From contig NZ_CP104395.1 of assembly GCF_029207735.1 (NCBI RefSeq), positions 350,692 through 414,691 of the forward strand: a DNA stretch of 64,000 nt, given 5' to 3'. Of the stretch, positions 41,792-50,200 are shown one piece after another. The notes under the pieces were generated by a model. It worked only from the letters and a program-made list of their open reading frames with translations, did no database searches and had not been told where the DNA came from. Made by a program: the position numbers and the translations under genes. Source of the DNA: Candidatus Nanohalococcus occultus (GTDB lineage: Archaea > Nanohalarchaeota > Nanosalinia > Nanosalinales > Nanosalinaceae). Within the stretch, counting starts at the first letter, position 1. Every line of letters starts with the position of its first letter.

Positions 41792-44245
41792 ATGCGTAGT
41801 AAAATTTTAGTAATTTCTATAGTCTTGGTGAGTCTTACAACTCTAGGAGCGGCAGGAGAGTGGACATTCCCTGATACTTCAATGACCTATGGCGGGTCTT
41901 CTTTAGTTATAGATGAGAGTTCCCCAACACCTACTATAGAATGTGTTGAAGGCTCTAGAGGCACTGAATGTTTCGGCCAGGGAGACCAGAGCGATACAGG
42001 GTCCTTGGCAGATTTAAGACTTCGGGGATGTGAAAACAGCCAGAGTATCGTAAACGAAAAATATATCGGAACCAATAGTGAAGGAAACCATGTTTCAAGA
42101 TATGAGGTAAGTTTTGCGGTTCCTCAAATCATAAGCTGTGGATATGGAAACCATGAGTTGATGGTCGAGCTAGATGATGGGAGCCAAATTGTCTCTGGAG
42201 GAAACGTGTTTGTTGATGCGAAGAAGGCGGATCCTCACCGTGGAAAGGCTATCAGAGCGGCAGCGAACATAGGTACCCGCACAACAACGAGTTTTTTCCT
42301 TACAGATGAATGTGGCTTCTTCGACTGTACAGGGTCTTTAGGAAAAGGTCAGATCTTGGAAATGAAGGTACTTGAGAGAGACAACGACGTGGTTGACGGT
42401 TCAGACGACGACTGGGCGAGGGTTTCTGTGGAAGAGCCAGGAGCATTGGATCCTCTGGCGTTTGATCCCTCATCCAGCAGCCTTCACTATTTTTACCAAT
42501 CAATACAGGCGACAAGTGAAGGGATAGGTGATAACTGTTTCACTGATAGTGGTTCATATTCTACTCATGATGCCTGTGATCTTCTCACACATAACTTTGA
42601 GGATATGGAAATGGATCTCGATAACCCGTCAGACGCGAATAATCTCAATAACAATATTGACAAAGCCGCCCCGTTACATAACGGACAGGGTTTCAGACCG
42701 GATGGGGATCTCCTAGTCGGTTACGTCCCAGAGCATTATGACAGTTCGGGGAATCTGGCTTCCAAGACGGGGGAGATGTACTTCCATGTCTGTAGATCAG
42801 GCGCTATGATGGACGATAAGCACGGCAGTACCACCTCTCTAGTTGCTAACGTCTCTACTGGTCCGGAACTTTACAAATGTAACACTGCCACTGAGGAATG
42901 GGAGAGAACTTATGAATGTGAAGACGGGCTTGACAACGACGGCGATGGTCTCATAGATGAAGAAGCCGACTGTGATGATACAGGAAAAGATAACAATGAG
43001 GGGGGCGTAGATCTGGGTTGTTCTCCTGTAGTTAAACAAAACTCCTCCGGGCTACACGCAGTCTGGACGAGTAATACCTGCCACGACAGCTCCAAGAAAC
43101 TATCTGATTATGAAAACTACCAGGAATCGCCGGACACGTTTGAATGCTCAGAAACCAATCCGGAAGGATTCTCGGGCAGCAGGAACGATCTCTGTCAAAG
43201 AGCAGACCACAGTTCACACGGCTCCGTTATACCTGCCGTAGAGTTCTACCCGACAGAAAACTACCTCTTGTACGAAGCCCAACAGCGGCTTGGAAGAAGC
43301 CCGGAAAACGGAGATGTTTGGGAATCAGACTTCGTAAACGCAGGGGGATTCACATCCAAATACCAGACACTCCACCAAGCAGAGATGAAATACGATGGTG
43401 GAACATCCGCCTCATCCTGTGAAAACTGCCATGATGCCGACAACTGGCAGTCTAAAGGAGTTGAAAACACAGGAGACGGATACACGCCAGGAGATGATGC
43501 GGAAGCATCATGGGATGCGAAAAATGCGGGTCTTAATGAAGGCGAGGGCGTTAATCAGACGGGAGAGATGTTCCCGGGTGGTTTCGCAGGTAACTGTCCT
43601 GATGAGCTTTTCTGGTCGGAAACTGGCGATGGGTATGCATGTACAATAGGTTCTGAGGGAGCTACTTCGATGAGAGTCCAGTTTTTCAAGACGACAAGTG
43701 ATGATCTTTCAGGAAGCTTTGTAGGATTCAAGATAGATCAGGAAGATGCGCTACAGTGGGAAAACTCTTACCAGCACGGACTTGAAGGAGGAGATGACTA
43801 CCAGCCTCTGAGAGTTCAGTCGATGTGTTTCCTTGGAAAAGACGGTGTTGCTGTACCGGATAGTCCGGATGAGTATGTAAACATTACTCAGACCGTCCAT
43901 TCTGATAGAGACACTTACGTAGTTGCGGAAGTACCTGACCGAGATTTCAGTACAGATAGTTCCTCGAAAGCCGTCAGGAAACAGTACACCTGTGTCTTTG
44001 GATTCGTACAAAGCGATACCACCTCTTTAATCCCGGGGGATGATAATCACATAACTGCGGGAGTAGAAAACGGGCCAGGACTGGTCTCAGTCAGACTTGA
44101 TTACATCCACAGAGATGAACTAGGAGACCTGAGCCAGCACGCTAGCAACACTGGCTCAGTGCTGTTCGACAAGTTTGTTTCTCAGTCAGAAGCCCAACTT
44201 GGAGAGGTCCAGAACCATCCTTTGGAGGCGTACGTACGAAATTAA
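41792..44245 (+). CDS. Large secreted Cys-rich protein with DNDGDG motif
   Basis: An 817-residue exported protein: signal peptide (1-20, TTLGAAGEW), many cysteines, and near residue 377 the loop DGLDNDGDGLIDEEADC, a metal-binding motif that recurs in the 1504-aa protein at 47.2 kb. No C-terminal anchor is visible, so it may be released or bind another surface protein. It has no recognisable enzyme domain. The stop shares TTAA with the convergent gene. Confidence 0.75.
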   Translation: MRSKILVISIVLVSLTTLGAAGEWTFPDTSMTYGGSSLVIDESSPTPTIECVEGSRGTECFGQGDQSDTGSLADLRLRGCENSQSIVNEKYIGTNSEGNHVSRYEVSFAVPQIISCGYGNHELMVELDDGSQIVSGGNVFVDAKKADPHRGKAIRAAANIGTRTTTSFFLTDECGFFDCTGSLGKGQILEMKVLERDNDVVDGSDDDWARVSVEEPGALDPLAFDPSSSSLHYFYQSIQATSEGIGDNCFTDSGSYSTHDACDLLTHNFEDMEMDLDNPSDANNLNNNIDKAAPLHNGQGFRPDGDLLVGYVPEHYDSSGNLASKTGEMYFHVCRSGAMMDDKHGSTTSLVANVSTGPELYKCNTATEEWERTYECEDGLDNDGDGLIDEEADCDDTGKDNNEGGVDLGCSPVVKQNSSGLHAVWTSNTCHDSSKKLSDYENYQESPDTFECSETNPEGFSGSRNDLCQRADHSSHGSVIPAVEFYPTENYLLYEAQQRLGRSPENGDVWESDFVNAGGFTSKYQTLHQAEMKYDGGTSASSCENCHDADNWQSKGVENTGDGYTPGDDAEASWDAKNAGLNEGEGVNQTGEMFPGGFAGNCPDELFWSETGDGYACTIGSEGATSMRVQFFKTTSDDLSGSFVGFKIDQEDALQWENSYQHGLEGGDDYQPLRVQSMCFLGKDGVAVPDSPDEYVNITQTVHSDRDTYVVAEVPDRDFSTDSSSKAVRKQYTCVFGFVQSDTTSLIPGDDNHITAGVENGPGLVSVRLDYIHRDELGDLSQHASNTGSVLFDKFVSQSEAQLGEVQNHPLEAYVRN

Positions 44246-45276
44246 AGAGAGTTGGCGTGGTTTATCAGATCTTCTTCGTATTGGTCTATCACGTCTAGGA
44301 GGTGCTTTGGTCGGCTTCTGAATTCGCCGTTTTCGTATATTACCTGTTCGTAGACTCCTTTTTCGGAGTGCTGTTTTTTCTGTGCTTGTCTTACGGCATC
44401 GAGGTGGTTTCTGGTGAATTCTACTATGTTTCCTTCGTCGGGGTTGGTTCTTCGTCTCCCGACCTCTAATTGTGTTTGGAAGTCTGTGGCTACGCCGTTC
44501 TGTCTTGGGATAATGCCGTTTAATGAAAGTGCGGCGTTGGTGTGTAAGTCTTCCCAGAATTTGTCCGACTCCTCCACTTCGTCGTCTAGGTAACCCATTC
44601 GTTTCACGTATCCTGCCACTGCGTGGCCTGAGGCGAACGATACGTGTTCGTAGTTTTCGCCTTCAATTGTGTATGCTTCTGATCCTTTGGCGTCTTTTAG
44701 TCCTCCTCCTAGGTCGGGTTCCCCGAATTGGCATCTTTGGTTGCCGTTTTCATCGATGAAGACTGCTGTGCCGTTTTGTAGGATTCCGTTGAGTATACCG
44801 AGGTCTGGTAGTATGTGTGTGTCTTGTCCTACGTTGAAGTTGTCGTAGCCTTCTGTATGTAGGTTGTCTGTAGCTACGTAACATAAGGCAATTGCTTCCC
44901 TTCGGTTGTTCCTTCCTGCTCTAGCGTATGAGAAATGAAAGAGGTCGTCGAGTTGTTCGTGTCTGTTCGCGTTGTCTTTGAGGTTTGCGCTGGTTCGGGT
45001 TAGTATTCGTTTTACATCTTCTTTCGGGTTGTCTACTTCGTCTCCTAGCCATTCTGGTATGTCTAGTTCTGGTTCTTGGTTTCTTGCTGTTGTTTGGTTT
45101 CCGACGGCTTCTGTGGTTGTTTTGGACGTGGTTTCTGTGGATGTGTCTCTTGTCTGTTCTGGCGAATCAGCTAAACATCCTGCCGTGGAGGACGCTGCTA
45201 TTCCTGCGCTAACCGCTGCCTCCAAAAAATCTCTTCTATTCATTCCCCGGCCCTGCTTTGAGTCTTTGTCTCCCAT
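44242..45276 (-). CDS. Tat-exported lipoprotein, paralogue A
   Basis: A 344-residue lipoprotein: Tat signal with RR at 14-15 (MNRRDFLEAAVSAGIAAS) and lipobox Cys34. A Thr-rich linker (TTTEAVGNQTTAR) is shared with the gene at 45.6-46.8 kb. The mature domain is unrecognised, with SGHAV near residue 210 and an end region ENGEFRSRPKHLLDVI like that of paralogue B. The mRNA has a leader with GAGGAG before the ATG; the promoter sits in a 57-bp block repeated before paralogue B. Confidence 0.75.
   Translation of the reverse strand: MGDKDSKQGRGMNRRDFLEAAVSAGIAASSTAGCLADSPEQTRDTSTETTSKTTTEAVGNQTTARNQEPELDIPEWLGDEVDNPKEDVKRILTRTSANLKDNANRHEQLDDLFHFSYARAGRNNRREAIALCYVATDNLHTEGYDNFNVGQDTHILPDLGILNGILQNGTAVFIDENGNQRCQFGEPDLGGGLKDAKGSEAYTIEGENYEHVSFASGHAVAGYVKRMGYLDDEVEESDKFWEDLHTNAALSLNGIIPRQNGVATDFQTQLEVGRRRTNPDEGNIVEFTRNHLDAVRQAQKKQHSEKGVYEQVIYENGEFRSRPKHLLDVIDQYEEDLINHANSL
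45081..45123 (-). repeat. 43-bp perfect linker repeat, copy 1
   Basis: Identical to 46443-46485. In both genes it encodes the linker TTTEAVGNQTTAR right after the lipobox region, in the same frame. The surrounding codons differ. Confidence 0.95.
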
Positions 45277-45296
45277 TTTTGATCTCCTCGTGAATG

Positions 45297-45353
45297 TTTT
45301 TCGTCCGCAGCATTAAATAACTGTTGGTGATTTTGTCACTTCTAGGTGAATAA
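45297..45353 (-). repeat. 57-bp perfect promoter repeat, copy 1
   Basis: Identical to 46835-46891. Read on the minus strand it holds the TATA box TTATTTAA and the transcription start region. Here the gene start comes about 21 nt after the block, behind a Shine-Dalgarno-like GAGGAG; in copy 2 the start follows directly. Confidence 0.95.
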
Positions 45354-45415
45354 CTTATCTATTACGTTTCCGGTTTCTATGTTAAAATATAGTATTGGGC
45401 TGTAGATAGTAGTAA

Positions 45416-45568
45416 TTCTATCACATTAGATTTCTTCGATACATCTGGAGGTATCTCTGGAGAGTACAGGTTTCAGAGTTAGGAATACGATATCCAAGAG
45501 ACGATCGGTTATTCTACATCAACCATCCTGGAAGGGCTTACGACAGCGAAATAGAATTTGGGGGCTGA
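45416..45568 (+). pseudogene. Probable gene remnant
   Basis: A 51-codon frame with protein-like content (ELGIRYPRDDRLFYINHPGR then AYDSEIEFGG) ends at TGA 45568, but has no start codon and stops (TAG TAA) just upstream. It looks like the 3' end of a lost gene between the two lipoprotein paralogues. No family recognised. Confidence 0.3.
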
Positions 45569-45587
45569 GAGCAGAGCTATTGCTCTC
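45567..45587 (-). terminator. Hairpin over the stop of paralogue B
   Basis: GAGAGCA (45567-45573) pairs with TGCTCTC (45581-45587) around the stop codon. No T-run follows on the minus strand, so the terminator call is tentative. Confidence 0.4.
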
Positions 45588-46827
45588 CTACTCCCATTGT
45601 GATAGGTATCTGCTCCATAACTGCCTCGCGCCCTCTTGATCTTATGTACTGGTCTCCGTTGGAGTTCTCGTCTATTACGAGGTAGTCAGCGTCCTCGTCT
45701 TCAAGCAGACTCGCTGTCTGGTTCTCAAAGTCTACAACCCCTGGACCGTTCATCATTGCCTGGCTTCGTGTCTTGTAGGCCTTATCGGTCAGTATTGCTG
45801 CCTCAAACTCTCCTTCCAGCCTTGTTGGGACTATTGTATATGAGAAATCCTCAGCGGGAATTCTGTAGGAGCTAGTCACGTCTTCGTAAAATCTCATGTT
45901 TGCCTGCGTTGCTTCTCTGCTATCATAGGCGAATCCACCTCCAGCTGTAAAGAAATCTGATTCGCTGAGATCGCCTACCCACCTTACGGCGGAAGCTGTT
46001 GGTATGTTGGTTCCGTAGTTCATTTCTCCGTTTTCATCTTCAAAGGCAACTCCGGATATTTTGAACAGGTTTCCGCCGTCTACGGCATGACCTGAGGTAG
46101 TAATGAGGTTTTCTCCAACTGTCTCTTCTGGAAAGCTTTCATCCAAAAAGTGAAGGTTCTGTAGTAGCTCTGCGTTCGCTCTTGTCGCGGCTTCGTGGTC
46201 TGTGAAGTGGATGAATGGTTCGTTGGAAGAGACTCCAATTTTTTGGTCTGCGTTTTGAGCCTCGCCATAGTTGCCGTGTTTAGTAGCTTCCTCTGCCATG
46301 AAATAGGCCATTTTCTCAGGAGTATTCCCGATTTTTTTAGGTCTTAGACTAGGATCGAACTTTTCGAATATTTCATCGAAGTCTTCTCTGAACTTCGGGC
46401 TGACTTTTACGTCGAAAGGAAGATCTGCGTTTGGATCTTCTGTTCTTGCTGTTGTTTGGTTTCCGACGGCTTCTGTGGTTGTTTTCGCAGTTGTTGTTTC
46501 TGTAGGAGTGCCTTCTGGTTCATTTGGTGCGTTTCCTGTACATCCTGCGGAGAGTGCTGCTACTGCTGCTCCGGCTGATGCTTTCATGAAGTTTCTTCGT
46601 GTGCTGTCGATGTCTTCTCCTTCTGAAAGTTTTTTGGCGTATGCTGCTGCGCCGCCTAGTCCTAATGCCCCGACAATTGCTTTTTCAAATGATGTGTCTG
46701 TTTCTTTCTTGTTGCCGTGGATGTCTTCTTCAAGTATTGTTCGATCTATGTTTTTTATAGCGTCTTCTGAAGGCTCTAGGATCTCGCCGTTCTTGAAGTA
46801 TCGTTTTCCTCTTGGTGCCGATGACAT
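45577..46827 (-). CDS. Tat-exported lipoprotein, paralogue B, long N-terminus
   Basis: A 416-residue lipoprotein. I chose the ATG at 46827, because the TATA box inside the 57-bp repeat gives it leaderless spacing; an ATG at 46851 is the alternative. The twin-arginine (RR 77-78, STRRNFMKASAGAAVAALSA) and lipobox Cys96 come after a 76-residue N-terminal part with its own hydrophobic stretch (49-64), which is unusual for Tat signals. After the shared Thr linker the body has SGHAV and an end (ENSNGDQYIRSRGREAVMEQ) like paralogue A. A hairpin (45567-45587) covers its stop. Confidence 0.72.
   Translation of the reverse strand: MSSAPRGKRYFKNGEILEPSEDAIKNIDRTILEEDIHGNKKETDTSFEKAIVGALGLGGAAAYAKKLSEGEDIDSTRRNFMKASAGAAVAALSAGCTGNAPNEPEGTPTETTTAKTTTEAVGNQTTARTEDPNADLPFDVKVSPKFREDFDEIFEKFDPSLRPKKIGNTPEKMAYFMAEEATKHGNYGEAQNADQKIGVSSNEPFIHFTDHEAATRANAELLQNLHFLDESFPEETVGENLITTSGHAVDGGNLFKISGVAFEDENGEMNYGTNIPTASAVRWVGDLSESDFFTAGGGFAYDSREATQANMRFYEDVTSSYRIPAEDFSYTIVPTRLEGEFEAAILTDKAYKTRSQAMMNGPGVVDFENQTASLLEDEDADYLVIDENSNGDQYIRSRGREAVMEQIPITMGVGEQ
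46443..46485 (-). repeat. 43-bp perfect linker repeat, copy 2
   Basis: Identical to 45081-45123; encodes the Thr-rich linker of paralogue B in the same frame as in paralogue A. Confidence 0.95.
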
Positions 46828-46834
46828 GTAGTCT

Positions 46835-46891
46835 TTTTTCGTCCGCAGCATTAAATAACTGTTGGTGATTTTGTCACTTCTAGGTGAATAA
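46835..46891 (-). repeat. 57-bp perfect promoter repeat, copy 2
   Basis: Identical to 45297-45353. It supplies the TATA box for paralogue B; the ATG at 46827 follows about 28 nt after the box. Confidence 0.95.
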
Positions 46892-46957
46892 TGTGTTTGG
46901 TTTTCCGGATGTTTTTCTGGTTAATTATAAATGGCGGTTTTTGGAAAACTTGTTTGT

Positions 46958-47176
46958 ATGAGGAAGATCGCCGGGGTTTTGGTTTGTTTGATGTTGTTTG
47001 TTTCTGCTTCGGCGGCGTATTCTGGTTCTTCTAGTTCTGTTCAAAGTGTTGAGTTGGGTTCTAATGGTTCTGAGCAGTTACAGGGGCCGGTTGATCGGCC
47101 GGTGGAGAAGGAATCTTCTTGGATGGACGGGGTTGAGTCGCTGGTTGATGATGTTCTTGGCGTGTTCTTTGGCTGA
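46958..47176 (+). CDS. Small secreted protein
   Basis: A 72-residue protein with a signal peptide (RKIAGVLVCLMLFVSASAAYS) and a mature part of about 50 residues, acidic with Ser/Gly runs. The start at ATG 46958 is preferred over 46931 because TTAATTATAA (46921-46930) would put the transcript start between them. It lies 33 nt before the 1504-aa surface protein and may be a companion. No family recognised. Confidence 0.55.
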   Translation: MRKIAGVLVCLMLFVSASAAYSGSSSSVQSVELGSNGSEQLQGPVDRPVEKESSWMDGVESLVDDVLGVFFG

Positions 47177-47209
47177 GATATTTATTCGGTCCTGGTAAAA
47201 TATGTTTTT

Positions 47210-50200
47210 GTGAAACTTACGAAAACCGCGGTTTTACTTTGTCTTGTTCTCTTAACCGTCGGACTGGTTGCTGGTTATGCTGGCAGCGGATCTGGTTCCG
47301 GGGAGCCGACTACGGCGTGTAATGATGGCAGCGACAATGATGGAGATGGATTGGTTGACGGTGAGGACCCGGGTTGTTCTAATCCGCTTTATGAGGATGA
47401 TTCTGAGTTCAATCTCTATGATATGGATGCTTCCTGGATTTTCGCAGGTGAGACGGATCCGAATGAGAGTTCCTCTACAGTGTTCTTTGGATCTGAGGTT
47501 GTTGATCGAGGAATTGGAAGCAGTCCGTTCGAAGACAGCATACAGGGAGCGGGAAACCGGCTTAACGAGACATATGTAAGCCAGTCACATGTCGAGTACG
47601 GTGGTGGAACCTTGGATTGGATGTTGTACGATAACAGCGATTATGAAGCCACTGATTCAGTTACCGGCCGCGGAGAGTTAATTGATTCGCCGCGTAAAGA
47701 TCAGTGCGGGAACTCGAAGGTTGATGGCGACGATGATACTTTGAACTGCCCTGAGGATGCGGGTTTGCCGGATGATAGAGGTAATTCGGATGCTAACACA
47801 GTTTCGGAGGTATTAGATACGCACTCCATAACTAACGGAGACGGTACGACTCATGAAGATCCTGTAACTTATGTTATGGATTTGAATGCGAAGGAGTTCA
47901 CTACTGAAGGATTCCCTGCTGGTTTCAGGACAGAAGATATTTCCTCTTCCACATCAGATGATACGAAGACTTACAGTGATATGCCATGGACTGATGTGCC
48001 TGATTTCTACGTTGATACAGACACACAGGAACTGTGGATAGTTTATCCCGAGGTCACTGACTCCGCAGTTATTGGATCTGTAACCGATAAGAGAGCGCCG
48101 CACGACGATACATACTGGGATTACAGCGGGGACGGAACAGATTATGCAGGGAGTTGTTCGGGAGCGAACTGCAGTGAAGATGAGGTGGAGCTTGGAGATC
48201 ATGAGTGTGATAGTCGTTCTCCAGCTCATGTTGACGATCAGCAGCTTGATAAGGATACTACAGATACGATAAGAGCTACCTCAACAGAGCATGAGACCTC
48301 GAAATCAGGAGATAACGGATACACTGAGGATACTTCTGACCAAGATATACGCATCCAAGTAACCAACGATGACGAAGGAGGTTATAATGAGTTAGACTAC
48401 GAGAAAGGTTCTTCGTGTGGGGGTTCGGTTCCCGATGACACTTGTACAGGCAGTGGATGTTCTGTTTCTGGTGGTGGAGAGTACTATTCCGGAACTGAGA
48501 AGAACTACGCGGCAGACTACGAATCAGCTACCACTGAATACAGGTATGAAACTATTGAGCTGAAGACAGCGAAAATTTTGGACTTGAATCCGGACACAAA
48601 CCCTGGCAGTCAGTTAGAGCCTAAAGAAGTTCTTTTTAGCGGAGATAACTTCAAAGGAGGAGCTGAATCATACTCTTCGAATGTTTTAAGTCAAGGATTT
48701 AATGATAAAGGTTATTTCTCCTGGGAGGTATCTTCGGACACGAACAATGATATCGGTGTATCGCTCTCCCGTTTCACTTTGGATGTTGATTCCAGTAATG
48801 AGTTCATCTCGGTCCGTGACTGGTTCCGTTCGTTTGATGCTGATGGTCCTAACGGTCAGGGGGATGGGTTTCTTGGGGTTGAGGATGGCCGTATTCTTGG
48901 TACGACTACGGCGACTTTGGCAAGTGATACACGGAATAGCTCGGATGGGTCTTCGTCTAGTTTTGGGAACTTCGATTTTGTCAATCCTTCTGGTGTTGAA
49001 AACAATAATGACTTGAGCTGCCCGGAGGATCACGTCAAATGTGTTATAGATATGGATATGTCCTTGGAGAATATTGATCAGTGGGATTCTCCTACTCCGG
49101 ATAGTGCGGATGTAAGCTATGAGCTTCAGAAAGAGGAGCTGGATGAGTCGCTTGGTGTCTACAAGCTTTTCCAGAATATAACTCCGGATACTGCGACTGG
49201 CACCTACGATGGAACTGTCTCAAACCCTACGCCTGGTGTGTGTGGTGATCAGCCTAACGAGTACTGGACTTACATGGAGGGGCCTGAGGTCAACAACGAT
49301 GTTTTGAACAACAATAAGAACGCTCAGCAGGTCTGTGTTGATTCACGGACTGACTGTGTGGTCAAGGGTGAGGAGGTCAGTGAGGGAACGGTAGTAGATG
49401 TTTCCTCCCAGCAGACCTCTGGATTCGAGAAAAGTATTGACTCTCCGGACCGTGAAGTATGTCTGGCGATTCCGGACAGCGGCGACACACACCCAGGCGA
49501 TAACTATGATTACGATGATGATGGAACCGTCGAGGAGATGGGCGGAGAATGGTACGACATGGATAATGAGGTCGCCAACCAGTACCTCAGAAATGGCGGA
49601 TCGGATCTGGTTGATTTATCCAGAGAGTACGACAGTAACGGCGATGGAACTTACAACAGCAGCGATATAGATTATTACTACACGGAAAATCCGAGTGCGT
49701 ACCACGCGACTTACAACCCTGCTGGCGGAGAGGAAGGTATCGCATTAGAGGATGACTGCGGGCCGAACATCGATGGCTGTGATGATTCCGGTACGAACAC
49801 GGCCGGTAAGAGTCCTCTGTTTTTCTCGACGTTTACCGAAGGTGAAAAGGACGAGGACTTCCATCCGCTTTCACAGACAACAGAGCAGGATCCTGCGGCA
49901 TTCAACGGAACGTTCAACAGGATAGATGATGATTCAAACCAGTTAGAGCGTTCAATGGATACTGTGGTTTCGTTTACGAATCCTAACTGGAAGACAACGT
50001 TTTACGAACGCTCTATAAGTAATAGCTCGGTTGATCAGTACGGTATCACGAAGAACTTGTCTATGCTGATCTCGACTCGTGGAGAGGCCTATGCTCCGGG
50101 CCGCACGTACCATAGAAATGGCGCGTCCCGTACTTCGACCGATGCTACCTCCCATTCGAAAACGGAAAGAGTGTTCGGTAACTCGTTTGCCGATGTTTCA

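Noticed and set aside
48686..49033. Minus-strand frames inside the 1504-aa gene
   Set aside because: Basic, low-complexity translations; the plus-strand frame is continuous with signal peptide and anchor.
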